64,000 nt of DNA from Fasciola hepatica (Eukaryota > Platyhelminthes > Trematoda > Plagiorchiida > Fasciolidae). The stretch is taken from contig CANUEZ040000129.1 in the NCBI GenBank assembly GCA_948099385.1, positions 7,756,501 through 7,820,500 on the forward strand, in the 5' to 3' direction. The position numbers and the translations under genes are program-made. The notes under the pieces were generated by a model, which was not told the origin of the DNA, did not search any database, and saw nothing but the letters and a program-made list of their open reading frames with translations. Shown in pieces: positions 11,641 through 26,530 of the stretch (the stretch's first letter is position 1; every line of letters starts with the position of its first letter).

Positions 11641-14600
11641 TGATGCGGTCACTAGGGCCTTTTGGAGTGGTATCGTTTTTAGGCTTGTGATGGCTGGGTG
11701 CATCGTGGAAGGAAAACATGGTCAGATTTTTCTGTGGTGACGAAATCATGTTTTATTTTGGCATTGATGACGCTCGACGCGAACCGGAATTCAGTTGCCT
11801 CAAGTAATCCTAATTATTTTTCCTTTGGGATTGGACGACGAAGGAATAACTGACTGGGAATAATCTAGAGGTTTGCGCACAAACAAAAACAAATTTAGCA
11901 CAGAGGATGAAACATGTGGGCCTTGTCATTAGTTAGTGTTAACAAAGCACCTCGTCGGTGGATTGGAAGAATGCGGACAGCGGTCTCGCTGATGACATGT
12001 TTTCAGGAAGATTTCCGACTCCCCGACAGTTCTTATAGTGCCGATCTCACGATGTTCAGACCTGAGAGGTAGATGCAGAGAAACTGAATGTGAACAGGAA
12101 ATTTATGGTGATTATTTTGAGATTACTTTTCGGCCTGAGAACCAAAAATACCACTACACTTTCCGATGCCAAATTAGGGTGCCCTAAGAGGTGCAGCTCT
12201 GAACGAATAACATAAATTCAAGGTAGATTTACATGTCCACTGTAAACTCATGCAGAAGTGCCTGTGTATGCACGTTTTGTTATCGTACACATTAACATTA
12301 AGTAATAACTATACAATGGTTTATTTATAGTATATATCAGGCAGCCCTTAGGCTGTAAGACCATAGCCCTTGTGGTCAGCTCTACTTTGCCGAGTAATAA
12401 TGCTCAAAATTCCGAAAAACTTTATTTCCCACCGTTGGCCCGTCACTATCATAACAAAATGTGAACCTTTCAGCGAAAATCAAGAAATGTTTATTTACAC
12501 TGGGGTAACGTGGTATGGGGCTTCATCCTGAACAACTACTGCTATTACTGATAGGTTTTCATCAAATTCGGTGAACCTTTCAGTCATATCGATAAAGATT
12601 TTCCCACTGCTTTAGGTGCCTTCATCTGAAAACCACGAACAAAACTAAACATGTCTTATTCAGATCCAAGTCGGTAATTCTAGTTGTTGCAAAAACTTGG
12701 TGCCCGGTTGGGATACATTTTAGGTGAGTTTTGAATAAAATGTTTTTATTTTTCTGACCATTCCATGGCCCCTTTCTTACCAAAATCTGAAATGAGAAAC
12801 AAACCCATCACCATAATGACCACTCCCGTGATCCGACTCTTCCGATAGAATCAGTACGTGCCCCCCCCCACCACTTCTTTGTTGGGCAATCAATGCACCC
12901 TTTGGATCGCGTGACACTAGCCGCCTTAGAAATACCGGCTACCTAATGTCCATCAGGGAGTAAGAGTACCTGGGAATATTCTCGAACTGTATTGGGAACG
13001 GAATTTCAGGCACGGTTTTTTGAGCGTAATACGTATAAAACCATTCTACACATTCGAGGTGCTAGGTCTTCCAGCTCTGAAATCGATATTTGTGGGAGTT
13101 TCTTAGTGAATTACCGTATACTCTGTGCTTCCACTCACGCTTAACCTTTGAGGATGCTCTTCCCCCGGAAGATTCGAACTTTTGAGCCATTGCACATTTA
13201 ATTTGGTCCCCATTTCGAAGGTGCCAAGAAAATTCAATCCTAGTTGATCATTGCATCACCGTCGGGATAAAACGATAACGAAGCTCTCATAAAGGACCCT
13301 GACTCCAATGTTCACATCGATGTGAACTAGAATTCCCATTTTCGGTATGATGGACAGTCATCTTTGAGAAGCATCTTCTAAGTGCAAGTAACGTGAAATC
13401 TTCCAATTGTAAAAGAATTTCTTCTGGCACTATCCGATAGCCGTAACTGCGTAACACACTATGGCTCACAAACCTACCTTTATTGAAATCTCTAAATGAG
13501 AATCCCTTGTAAATGTAACTCGGGATGATAACTTTGACCTACTCAGTAATTTACTCACGCGCGCCGATGTGAAGTCTCATAAATAGAATGAAGTGATGTA
13601 TCTTATCCAGTTCATTGTGAACAAAAACTGTGTCAACTCTGTTGGGTGCGTATTTAATGATTTTATTCAATCTTTGTTATACTCCACTCCAGTGATACCA
13701 CACAGGACTCATTCCTTCGGTTGCTCAATTAGTTCATTGGGTCGTCCACATTCCTAATTATTAACTTTCGAGCTTTTCAAGAGGTTGTACATTAGTCATT
13801 TCTCCCACATCGAAGTTATCAACCTCCCGTCTGGCTCCTCCGGGATTGTAATTAGCTGTGCTGATGTGGTAACTCTTTGTCATTTAGTAACCTATTTAAT
13901 ATTCTTCGAAACAACGAGAGCTATTTCGACAAAATGTCCCTTCAACCACATCAAGTAATCTGAATGTATACTGACTGCATCTCAATGGTTCTTTCCTGGA
14001 TGACCAGTATACTAGGCGAACTTTTCGATTACACAGAGCTGAATCTATTGACTACCCCGGAGTATGGTGGAGCTTCCATACTACTTGTTGAAAAAATGAG
14101 TAGTTAATCTCGCAGAATCCTAGTATGGAAAATAATGGAGCGATAATGGAAGTGAGTACATCACAAAGACTGAACGAAGCAAGGTGAAAAGACGTGGAAA
14201 ACCACATGGAAGCATCCTGTGATCGGAATTCGGATGTCCTCAATTGCATCGGACAGCTGATGTGCAACTGAACACTGTCGTTACATTTAGTTGATTTCGA
14301 AGGCCTCTGAACAGTTACTTTCCAATGAGCAACCTATCTATCCAGCACGTATTCTAAACTATCATTAAAGTGACTTTAGGCACTGGTATTTTCATATTGT
14401 CAACTGTGGGCGCGAATTGCACTAACGTGTCTTTTAAACTCCAGTGACACTGATAGTAATTTAACAGTGGATACGAAATTGTTATTTTCTGTCACAGTGA
14501 TTATCAATTTTGTCGTTCTTTCTGCCATTATCTTTAAATTATTGCCCTTAAAATGTGCTGCATTTAGCCAGTGGTGATGCAGCGAAAACAGTCTCCTTCT

Positions 14601-15334
14601 CTATCGAGTGTTCTGAAACCTCAAACGGGTATTTTGAACCAATTCTGCGGTACATCCACATTCACTTTTCCCTTGTTTCGCAAAGTATTCAACAAAATCT
14701 ACTCAATTTTTTCCCCTCAATATTTTCCGTGTTATCAATGCAGGATTCGAAGTATTCACGTAGTCAGTAGGATATGTTCCGAACCGCTTTTGAACTCACT
14801 AAAGAGATATATGATTCATGCTCTAATGCTTGTGAAAATCCTGAGTGGTTCAACATGGAGCTTCGTACGATACACTTGAAGCAAAAACTACTTACCTTCA
14901 AGTGAAAATGGTACAATTACGTTTATCTTGTCATGATTCAGTGTTTTCCTTCTTCTGTCCCAAGAGAAACAAAAGCCGTTCCGAAAGTGTCACACACATC
15001 CAGTGACCTTATATGACCCAAGACACCACCGACATCAGTGAGCCACATCCCATCTTTCGCACCTTTCTCGTCTTCCCGTGCACCGTTTACCCGCGTTTAC
15101 ATTAGTGACGCGGTAGAGGAAATCGTCACTGGACCACTACACGCGTCTTCTGATGATACTTTATCAAGCTGCAGTCTCATGTTAGCTGGGTTCAACTGGC
15201 TACCCCTAGAGCATCTCACCGGTCCATGTGATGTAGTTGAAGCACAGCCGATGTATGCATACAGCTTTACTGTTGTTGTGATGTTTGCCATAAGCGTGAT
15301 TCGATCAAAGGGGCCTACCAGAAGTGGCACATGA
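11641..15334. other. Stretch without recognisable genes
   Basis: Only short ORFs without motifs occur (for example 98 codons at 15038-15334). Short homopolymers such as the C run near 12861 are present. No transposon protein domain was seen. Confidence 0.45.
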
Positions 15335-15832
15335 TGCTTCAACAAGCCACTGAAGTTCCACTGGGCTTGGCCCTTTTAGTAAGTTGATCTCATATCCAAT
15401 CGACATGAATCTGGTCCTGCTGACTCATTGTGACGGTAAACGACTGACCGCAGTGACAGCTGATAACCTAAGCCCGTGATGACCCAATGACTATTGGTAA
15501 ATGTGATTCGTGGTTGTTATTCTGTCTTACCGAATTCAGGTAGAAAGTGAAGATATAACTTGTAGATGTGAGTGTATATGAGCAGCATACGCTGACTACA
15601 ACACGGACAGGTGAGACATCACAGAACTCGGAACAAATACTGAGACACATTTCAATGTATCACAATCGTTTATACATGTAATAGGGTGTTGTGGCTTTTC
15701 CCAGAAGGCTAAACCATAGCTTCCATCTCAATAAACCCGGACAGCTTCGCCGCATTTGCCCCAAAATCTCACGTGCAGCTTCAATAAATCACAACGGTTC
15801 CACTGGCTTTGACCCTTTTAACAGGTTAGCCT
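15335..15832 (+). repeat. Diverged direct repeat pair about 440 bp apart
   Basis: The stretch 15335-15389 (GCTTCAACAAGCCACT...) is similar to 15778-15832 (GCTTCAATAAATCACA...) over about 55 bp, in direct orientation. The unit boundaries were not defined. It may be a partly decayed tandem duplication. Confidence 0.4.
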
Positions 15833-15839
15833 AACGAAC

Positions 15840-18800
15840 AGTCGACTCGAACACGGTTCTAGTGTTCTATGTTGAAGGGATGTGAATGACATTCCAGTGT
15901 CACGCTACCACGTCAGGGCCTGGCTAAAGATGGGCATTCCGTTTTACTGCATTTCCGCCAAGCTCGGTAGAGTTATTTTTTTAATGAAGAAACATTTTAA
16001 ACGAGAATGCGACTTTGGGAAAGCCCCTGTAATCCCGATACAATTTCAGCAAAGCCCGTGATGGTAATGCAACTCCGGTCACGCCAGCCCAACTGACCAA
16101 ACCTTAGTGCGTCATGACGGGGACAAAATTGAACGTGCGTGGTCCCGCATACGTTCGTGCACTGGTTAAAACAAAAAAAGCCGTGGCGTCGTAAGGCTTG
16201 TCAACTGAACTCAGTTGCCATATCACCGTCCACAGAAGACCGGAATAATATCCTGTCCAATTCACATCAATGAAACGATATACTTTGCCTCAGTGACTGT
16301 GCAGATGTAGACCTCGGGTTCCAATCATATTGGGACTGCAGTCCAAAATATTCTACCCCGAGACAGTATGATATTCGCGTTTATTGGAACAGTGGTTGCT
16401 CCAGCTGCACGAATCTCCACATATTACGGCGGAACCTAGATCAATGCCTACCACACCAGATGTAAAACAGTCACGGTTTTTTGCGAATACTTATAGCAAA
16501 CAATAGAGAAGAAATCAAAGTGGGCGTCCATCGCTTAGTGGAGTTAGAACGTGGTTTGTAGGTTGATCAACGTGTGCTCGCTGAATTGAGGTATCCTTCA
16601 ATGTATATCAAAGAATTCTGATTCTTACACTATGATGCGTAAATGCAAAACGTTGGTTGCGAACTTTTATTTCGGATTCTGCGTTCAACTGTATCAATCC
16701 AAGACCCAGTCCGTATTAGGGAATTATCGTGTGATCATCACGGGAATTGTGTTCCAATTTTCAATTATTTCTAAAAAGGGTTGTGGAGTTTGAATGGATC
16801 TGCAACCTGTTCTTTTGGTTCTTCTGTATATCAACCTGGGTTTCTCGTTGCAATAACCCGAGTGCGACTCGCTTTTATCTGAAATACTGAGCCATTAGGT
16901 GCATTCTGCGAGGTTTTCTGAATCATTCACGTAATGGCAACATTTAGATGCTTTAATAAGCCATTTCACTTTATCTACTTTTTTCTACTTATAGTTAATA
17001 TATTTCCAGGAGGGGTCATGAAGAATAACGAGCTCCTGGTATCTGACCATGATGACTGGTATACGAAAGATACATCATGACAGAAAAAAATCTAAATGAA
17101 GAAATCAATTTAATCATTGAAGCAGATCTGTAATAGATGAAGCTGTGTAAAAATGTGAACGCAACGGAATAGAGCAAAAGCCATGACGGATAAGACCACT
17201 CTTTTTGTTGGAGCCACGAAAACATGGAACAAAGAGGGCCATATATGGTTCAAGCGAAAAATAATATGGACGTTATCATAAGTCAAACACGCACACGAAT
17301 TTACACCAAAGATTTGATACCGTGAGGTGCTTAACCATGAAAACCATCCTGTAATCCCAAGGACAATGACGTAAACGAATCAACTTTCAGCTAGAAATAT
17401 GTGGGACAACCGAATTAGCAACAATTCTTTGCAGTTTGAAAGGGTTACCCAAACCATATATCTAGAAAGTGCTCAGAGAAGCATGTTTCACCGATAGCTA
17501 GAGCAGCTATTGAGGTTATTAGGATGGTATCAGAGTCCACTTTCCGATCCTACTAAGGCCGTAAAATTCTGTCTACTACTGAAAACTCCACTTTAATACT
17601 TTACAAAAGTCCAATCAAACAATCTTTGAACTGTGCACTTCAGTTCCAACATGCGGGACTTATACGAACTAGATATCAAGTAGAATCGGCCAAATCATGT
17701 TACAAGCCCTGATAAATTGGAGTGAAGCCACTTGAACGAAAGACCAGCTGTTGCATTCTCGTTTATTTTTTCAGGCAGCTCCACTGACAGAAAGAGTAGA
17801 CGAAATAAATTCGTTATTCCGTGTTCACAGTTAGCAGCCCTAAAAAGATCTGTTGCTGGTGGCAGTAACTCTTGTGTATGACGTGACTGAGAGCATTTTC
17901 ATCTAAACGGATGAGCTCAAACGAATTACAGGACCTTTATCTTCAAACTTTATGAACCCTGTGAATGTGGACAGTTTCTATAATTGCCTTAAGTGGTGGT
18001 GTTTTATATGCGAAACCTTATATAGAAACAAAATCATTACTTTAAGTGCGGAGGGAGTGATACAGATTGGGCCATCGAATTGCTTTCCTTGTCCCAGCGG
18101 ACATTTTCGATAGACTAATCCCGTTTACATCTGTTTCATGAAGACCATCTTTCTTTATCTCGGCAACATAAATGTTGACTATTTCTGGGGATATACGAGA
18201 TGTGCTGAGAGTACAAAAATTACACTAATTGAAATTTCTGGAGAAATACGACATTGCTTCAATATCACTTAGGTGAGGCACCAAGTCATCAGTCGCGCAC
18301 TCGACCTCAGTCACCGACGTGGTCCGCTCTACAACTTTCTCCTATGGACAGAAATGAAGGTCCAGTTTTGTTCGGATCTCATAGTTCTACGTAATAACAC
18401 GCGGAGAATGCAACTTTAAAATACTCAAAATTCCCTAAATGAATCACAGATGAAACAGCTGCCATTTTCCCACCGATATGAAATATGCAAAATACTGTGA
18501 GATAGGATATGGTGCCATACATTTCTAAACAGTAATCTTTCCCGTTGGACTTTTCCATCATTAGTTCCTAAGGAAATGTTTCGTGATTTATCTATACCGG
18601 TGAACTTGTTGATGTGGTCACACTTTGTCGTGAATCGTGCAAATAAGGGCTATACTAGTTTGTTTCGGTAGAGTGCAGTTTGAATAATTCGTGGGTTGAT
18701 AACTGAAAGTCAGGTGTTTCATACATTCCAGGATTTGTCTTCCGATGACTCCAACTGACCATAAAGCAAATGGATGATGCAACCTGACCATTTGTGATCT

Positions 18801-19714
18801 TTTTCTGAGCTTTGGGCATGCTGGTAATTTTCTTTGTGTAATGGACATAATTATCATCCAATAAAGGGAAACGTCGCCCTTGAGGGTGATATGAAACTTC
18901 TAAAGGAGAACTGTTTTCATTAAATCAAAGATTATATTTTCCGACAGGAAGCGATCAACATTTTGCCGCCCTCTCGATAGTGTACTTTGTGATTTTCTAA
19001 TTCGTATAATGCACGGTTTTTCTCAATGATGCAAAACTATGGAGATAAACATACGAAATTAGAGGGCAGTGTTCTGTGGAAGATAGTAATTTCGTATGTT
19101 CCCGGTAATGTGCAAATAAACGGTGGAAATGATGAATAAAACGTGATCTTCCCACGTTCGCCAGGGATACACATCAAACACAAACTACCTGAATATCCGC
19201 ATTCGGATAGTTTTTGTCTTCAGATTGTTTTTAAATAAGTAGCTTACAGACTCGAATTGCTTTTCAAGAGTACTTCGAAAATCACTAATGAGCAAATAAT
19301 GGATACAAACAACACGCAATTCTGTCGTGTAACGTTTTTCAATACACGTCGTGTTTTTATTTAAGTATTAAGTAAACATGGTTGTGTAGATTACCATCAA
19401 TAGTATAAATTTTTACGTGTTCAGAACTCGAAATAGGCTGTTTTGAATCCAATCAGTCCACCACTTATCTCGACACCATGTAGATGACCTAAGCTATTCT
19501 GCTTTGTTGGGTATTCCTCCGGCTGCTAGAGGTACGTGCGATTTCTGAGTCCTTTTTGTGGACAAGAATAGTACCTTCGGTTGAGTGATTCATTCGCCAT
19601 TATTTCCTGTACTAGGGTTCAAGTTGTAGGAGAATGATGCACAAATATATATGAACCTTAGCAACATATCTTTGGGTGAAATCTTTTAAATGTAATTTTC
19701 ACTTCAAATTTCAG
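15840..19714. other. Stretch without recognisable genes
   Basis: No recognisable protein domain was found. A good-looking acceptor (pyrimidine tract then CAG) ends at 17775 and is followed by about 100 open bases in the phase-1 frame, but no clear donor follows, so I do not call an exon. Confidence 0.4.
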
Positions 19715-19819
19715 ATGTAAATGAAGATGAATTGTTTCATTCGATGACCTGAGTTGAGCCTATTTTTCACTACCCCTTTACTGATCAAAACATGACTGGA
19801 GAATCAACACCTATTCCTG
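19715..19819 (+). CDS. Candidate first coding exon (host gene?)
   Basis: An acceptor-like TTTCAG ends at 19714, and a consensus donor GTAAGT begins at 19820. Inside, an ATG at 19792 opens MTGESTPIP, leaving one base at the donor (phase 1). All three frames upstream of the ATG contain stops, so the earlier part would be 5' UTR. The peptide is too short to identify. It is phase-compatible with the candidate exons at 32987 and 42723. Chance occurrence is quite possible. Confidence 0.2.
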
Positions 19820-22800
19820 GTAAGTTCTCCGCGTGTGAATGAATCGTCCACTATACCTTAAACGTCCTTAGTAGAATCCCAATTTATTGATAATGCAAAA
19901 CGAGAGAAAAAGGAGACGTCATGCTCAACCTAGTTCAGTGTTCGCCTATGCTGTGAAGGAAGGCGAACGTGAATCTTCTAGTTGAGAGGTTTATTATGAT
20001 CTCCTGATGAATGCAAATAAAAAAACCAATAACTGATAATAAAACTGGATTTTCAAAGAAATTTCTCTAAATTATTCAGTTAATATGGTAGGTAGATTCG
20101 AGGAAACATTTTGTTGGTTTAAAACAAAGATGATCATTTTCTTCCTGAATAATTTCTTGTTTGTCTCGAGTATTATACACTCAAAAATATTCCATCCCGC
20201 TGGCAGTATAAGCATTTTTTGTGGCAGAGTTATTTCTATCCTGTTGTCAACCATCGTTTCTAACTTCGAGTTCTCGATTTGTGAGGTTGAGTTACGTCCC
20301 TCGGAATGCTTCACTGCTAGTGCTTCACAATAAGTGTCTCAATGATCGGAGCTCTTCATCTTGCAAGGTATTGCACCCTTATCGAAGATTTGAACTCAGT
20401 TTAATTATAGAGGCTAAATCTACACAGGTTCAACAAAGAGCTGGAATTTGTTGTTCAAAGTACTATTATATTTCATGAGAAAATCTTTTACATGTACTCA
20501 CTGACGAATGGCTTTGGTTTTCAGAGTTCAGTATAAATTAGTTCAACATTTGTGATGAAAACAAGTGAAGGAAATCAGTAATTTCGTAAAATGTTTGAGA
20601 GTGTAAAGAAATATTCTAAAAATGGGGAAGTTCACTACCCTGAATATATATTGCAGATATAAGTGAAAAGACAGAGTGCAAGTGTGACCAGGATGGCAAG
20701 GGATTTGGATCAAGTGGGTGCAGTGTACGTGTGCGTTCCACAATATTCGTTTGAGCGTATGACTATTAAATCACGAACTACAAATTGACCTTCTTTTATT
20801 CTAATGACATCAAATTATCCCTGTAAATGAAAAAAATTAGGCTGTTGACATTTTCCAAACGTTAACCTCTACGTGTTTTTAGAACTATAAATCTCGTGCA
20901 AAATGTTAGACAGCAATGCTCGCATTGTCAGCTAACAATTCAGATCATACCAAATGTTTAATCAGTGAATGAGACAAAATAAAATCGGTCCTTGTGGGAA
21001 AACGTTGTGATGTGCCAAAGCAATGATGTTGTAAATGTGGAAAAGTCAAGATAGCTCTTTGGTGATCAAAGGTGTTGGTGAAGCAAATATTTTGATTGGG
21101 AAAAGCATCACTACGGGTGTTATCAAACTACACAATATTGAAAGTAGGCCCATAGATCTCTGTTGAGAGTCAGGTAACCGAATCTCCGCAGTCAGTACGC
21201 GAGACATGACTATGTAATGCAAACAGAACTGAACTGAGACAAATTCTGAATTCCTCTCTGAGGAGATAAACTGAATGGTGAACTGAATATAATGTGGCCA
21301 AGTAAGAGTAATGTAATCTAGGCAAGTCAACATCAAAGACAATCCAGCAATTACGAGACAGCCACTTCGTTACCGATGTTGTTGATAAAATGCTTCACAG
21401 AAGACGTAGCCGCACAAGCTTGAACCATTCTGTGAGCTGAGCAGTAAGTTAACGATAATGTAACTGGAATGAAATTAATGCTTTCATACTTGAACCTTCT
21501 TATCAGGTCAAAAGTTCAAAGGTGCAAGTCCTGAAGCGGTAGTGAAGACTGAGCAGATGGAACAATCAGATGCCGATGGAGAGTTCGGAATAGAATACCA
21601 GTGAACACATCTAGAGAAATATGAATGATTCGCGAACAGGTAGACGGAGTGCGAAGCTGAAATGCTCCAACTAATTTTGCGATGCACTTTAGTGTCATTT
21701 TATTTGTTTGATCTAGTATGAAATGTATACCCATCGTGCTAAGGGATTCCTCCTGTTGAAAGAAAATTCATATTGGTGAATTTTGACAAGGACGGTGATA
21801 CTGATGGTGATTTTGCTTATGATGATGCTTGGGGTGCAGAACATTAGGTTAGACAAGCAACTTGAGGGACGCTGGTAGCTTATTTTCTACCAGCAAAATT
21901 TTCTTCAGTGGCAGAGTCCCACCCTCTGTTTGATCAGCCTAGATGAGATTCTAGTTGGTCATACGACGAACCACTGTTTGCATTTTTTTGAGTAATTGCT
22001 GCTTTTGCAGCCCATGTGGACATTTTTTCTGTCTGGAGCTAAGGAAATCGCCACAAACTGTAGACTTCTACCAATTTAGTGAATTTTGCACTAGTTTTCC
22101 TGCTAAGAAGCCTTTGGGCATCAAGGTGTCGAATTCGACCAAGAAAAGGTGTTCTCGAAAATTTTGACCGCACTGTGCAATGGTATGTGGCCTTCTTGCG
22201 GCTGATGTAGTTGACAAATAATTCACCACAGTGGTGAGAAATAGGCTATTGCGTGAACATATTCTTCGAGGTAAATTTTCCTGACGGACTTCTTGTGTTT
22301 TATGGAAGATAATACCCCTGATATGAAATGCAAACAAAAAGGATTTTCTAATTCGAAATGAGACGAAAAAAATGCTGGCAGTATGAAATGTCCACGTTGA
22401 TTTCTAATTCGTTTTGTATGTGAGCAAAAATGCGGGGGTAAATCCTGAGGCTTTCGTTGCAATTTTGACAGTACTGACAACGGTCTTCTACAATGGTGGA
22501 TTTTTAAATAAAAAGTGAGTAACTGCTGTTTGTTGCAAATTGATGCTTCTTACACAATTACAAATTGCTTTGTTGAAAATCCTACCAGGGCTTGAAGAAA
22601 AATGTTACGTATTAATGTACGATTGTGCACTTTGGTCAGTTTAAACCTCTCCGAAGATCCTCTGTCACGTGTACATCTCCGTGCACGTTGTTTGCTTGGT
22701 GTGTTGTTGTCTTTCCAAAAGTAAAGTAATCCGTGTTGCATTGTTCTTCGTCAGATTGGAAGACGGGAGTAATTGTCATCTACTTATCACAACCGTTCAC

Positions 22801-24127
22801 CACGAAAAACCAGCCAACTGATTTTTTCAAGTCAAAATATGTTCTACTTCTAAAAGAGTTGCAATGACGGGGAAAAGTTTTGTGTTGATACATGACTTCA
22901 GATATTTCCACGCACCATGTGCGCACCTATGACAACCGCCGAGTTATTGTGAGTTCAGCTAGATCAGAATCACGGAAACAAACTGTGCAGTTACAGTCTT
23001 AGAAATTTGTACAAAGAACACTTGCATACACGTAGGAGAAACAGTAATTGTGAAACAAAAAGTGGATACTGAGAGAGCCTCTACAGAGCTATTGTGGAGC
23101 GATCACGTGTCATGGTCAATATTACCATGGTCGTTGAACGAAGTTTCCATGTGTGAACATTTTAAGCACCAGAGTTCAAATTGTAAATCAGCTTAAATAG
23201 CAATCATTTTTTTCGAACTTTAGGAAATTGATACAACACCATCATCATTGTTCACCATGATGAAGTAGAGAAAAGGCTAGATATTCGTGCGTTTTAAATA
23301 AATCTGCTTAAATGATGGACACGAGTTCAACTAAACTATTTAGTAAGTGCAATTCATGGGTATCTCAGTACGTATGCAGAGCACTCTTGTCCGTTTGTTC
23401 ACGTTACAGAAATTGTCCCTCCTGGCAAGTTTGTTCCACATTCCACTTTGAATTATGAGTACAGCCGAGAAGGGGATTCTATAGATTTCAGGATGGGCTG
23501 CTTCATCCAAGAGAAATACCATGCATAAATTTGCAACTTGGATTGGAAAGGCACGGAAAAATTCCCGGAAGGTGGTGGGAGATATTCAACAGTACATGAG
23601 TGATACCTCTTTCCGAGGACGTTGACCGGTAGCTTTGAGAATAAATCTTCAAGTTTGGGAATCGTTAATCAGGGTTTTGTACCTTGGAACCCTGAAGTGT
23701 GAACTTCATAAGCAATGTTAAATCTACAGAATCAACTCATTCATTTGTATGAAAATCAAGATCATTTGATAGTTTGTTGATGCCGAGTCTTAAACAATAT
23801 GACTGTTGTTACATTCGATCTATGCTGCAGGGTTTTCCTCGTTACTCTGTCTTGTTAGGTTGTTATTCACCGTTTATGACAATCGTCAGCCAATAAAATC
23901 ATTCACCTTGAGATTTGGAGAATTTACCTCATGATCTACCCATTTGGGGCTAAGTTTTTCCACAAACTGATTTGCTTCATTTCACTGCCTTTATTGTATA
24001 CACATTTAATTTGTTAAATTCATGAGGAACACCATTTTCTGATTCATCTTTGACGCATTCTCCAATAATAAAAACACAATCAAAATTTCGGATTTATTGA
24101 CCTATTAGTGTGATATTCTCTTCACAG
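19820..24127. other. Stretch without recognisable genes
   Basis: This would be intron if the weak exon calls either side were right. Short ORFs in 20085-22740 show no motif I recognise. The minus strand at 22000-22500 has protein-like pieces in several frames with stops, but no family could be assigned. Confidence 0.4.
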
Positions 24128-24371
24128 GCTACCTTCGAACAAAGCTCTCAAAGGGTTTCGAGGTATTTGAACCTTTCTTCTCCAGACTTGATCACTAACC
24201 ATGTAACAGGGATTTTTTCGGTCCTCAACACAACTGACTTTGTACACTTGCGAAATGTAGACGGTCCAGATGTAAATGCTGTGGACAATGAATCGAGTCA
24301 GATGGAGTACGGACGGTTCCTGATCACTGGCCATTTCAATAAACACAAAAGGCAGTGCAAAAAAGCTAGCG
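24128..24371 (+). CDS. Candidate internal coding exon, unknown protein
   Basis: The acceptor TATTCTCTTCACAG ends at 24127, and a GTGAGG donor begins at 24372. The 244 nt between are open in frame 0 (81 codons plus 1 base), and the frame runs on to a stop at 24415. The residue mix looks protein-like and polar, with a basic KHKRQCKK patch near the end and no membrane segment. No family was recognised. Its phase-0 entry does not join the 19715/32987/42723 chain directly. A plain open stretch by chance cannot be excluded. Confidence 0.25.
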
Positions 24372-25085
24372 GTGAGGACAGGATGAGCATTTCGAAGCAT
24401 ATTGAGAAAGGCTAAGGAATATTGCTGGATTTCAAGGGCACTAGAATCGAAATTAGCAGTTTCTAAAAGTTTGAGGCAGTGTGAGGATAAATTTATAGAA
24501 TAACACCCAAATGTGTAAATTCAAAGGTCGTCTGTATTAGTCCACATGGTATCCACTATCGAAATTGACAGTACTTAAATGCCAATGAACTTAATCTTGA
24601 AGCCTTGTGTAGTTAACGTAATTTATCAAGTACACAAACGTTCATCTTACTCCCCGTCACTCGGGAATTTTACTGTGTATAATAAGATTATTTAACCCCC
24701 GAAGAAAGATAATTAATCAGCTTGGTACATCTCTTGTCTACAGTAAACGACGGATGCACTCCTACTCAACCGTTTTATATCCAACACATGCAGGAAATTA
24801 TCTGACAAGACCAATGAAAAGTCACTACAAAAGGACCAGTTTAACCTCAGTTTGAACATTGTTGTGGCGAGTTTCAAAAAAAGACACAAGATGGTAGATG
24901 TTTATGTTGCTTTTCTAATCAACAAGTGAATTTCAAAACGGAGAAATAATATTGGCATCTATGTTCAAAGGCTTTGACAGTTTATAGCCTCTGTTCTTTG
25001 GCCCTGAAATTTGTATTCGGGTGAAACACTAGAACAGTGCAATTCGAAGACATTCCAAGCAAAATTATATTGAAATCGAAGGCTG

Positions 25086-25088
<3 letters not shown>

Positions 25089-25121
<33 letters not shown>
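25089..25121. repeat. (TA)n microsatellite
   Basis: An uninterrupted run of about 16 TA units. Confidence 0.95.
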
Positions 25122-25123
<2 letters not shown>

Positions 25124-26530
25124 CAAGAAGAACTGGGTTGTAATCAAGTATGCGACGCTGTCATTTGTTGAGTACACGGAAACAAACTTTGTCGTAGTTC
25201 ATCAGGGGTTCTCATCTAACCAGCAAGTTGGTTTAACAAGTATGCTCGTTTGAAATTATGAGGAGATATCGTGGGATAAACTGGGATTTTATATCTCCAG
25301 ACACATTTTGACGGTGTGTGCCACCCGATAATTATTGATGGGACTCATGTACTTTATAGCGTTTAACCTCAATATTAGGTTCGTGGTTTCATTGTTTGCA
25401 AATCCATCGTAATGAATACGACAAAAAGTGTTGGCTCAAGTACTCTCTATGCCCCCATTCACGAGCAAAACAAGGATCTGTAACTGTGATTACCTGCCCT
25501 CTGCGCGGCCGCTTAGCCCACTACTATAACCTTCGGTCATCAAGGTGGCGGTTTATTTATGGCAACATTCAATCTTCGACGAAACAGCCGAAATGGCCGC
25601 CGTCCTCCTAATTACCGTTCCCCACCCACAAACAGTCTAGACCTCTTTGAAGGAGACACTACCAAGCTGGTTCTTTTATAATAGTCTATTTGAACCGATA
25701 ATTGAATTAAGGGCTGTGTGTCTCCTACCTCCCACGTAATTAATGTTTCCCCAGCAGAAGGTATGAGAATGAAACAATAGTAATTAAATCAAGGGTAAGG
25801 TACACTGAGCTTGACTGATATGCAATCCCTGGATTTGAAATCAATTAAGCATAAAAGAATTCAAACTTTTTCAGTAAAGGGAAAGCTCTATAAACAGAAT
25901 GCAGTTAATAAGAAGTTTATCAACTCAGCCAAAAGAAAGGTCATAAGAGGGTGACGGACACAACTTGTCTATTTTTAGAACAACTAGTGACAAACAAAAC
26001 GGACAATATCACACAGGAACACCATTGCATCAGAACGCGGTAAACTCAAAAATCGTCCAGTTGAAAAGTTGTAGTTTTCCATATCGATGGCAACAATAGG
26101 TCCCAGCATAAACAACTCGAAACTCCCAGTAAAGGGCCAAGAGACGTATGTAGCAGAGAGATTGACATTGGCTGAGTAATGGTCCTGAATCCAACTATTA
26201 TTTTAAAATTGTGTGGATCGGTTGATACGTCTGTGTTCCGCGTCTACCTTGTCATTACCGTAGGATGTGCACAATCTGAACAATAGGCCCACTAATATTA
26301 TCCAGTGATCACGAATTCGGCACTTATTTTTTAAAGATTAGTTTTTGTATGTGTTTTGGTTCGCTACTTGGTTTACATTTTGGTATTGCATTCACTAATC
26401 ACCAACAGAAGTTGCCTTTTGTTGCACAGTAAATCAACCAGATACATATTTGTGATGACTTCAAAAGTCACATATTTGTTCAAATTTACAAATTTATGTT
26501 GGAAGAATGGTTCTAAATGCCCGTCTTTAG

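Noticed and set aside
17776..17890. Possible exon after a strong acceptor
   Set aside because: No convincing donor before the stop, and it cannot join the closed frames upstream of the ATG at 19792.
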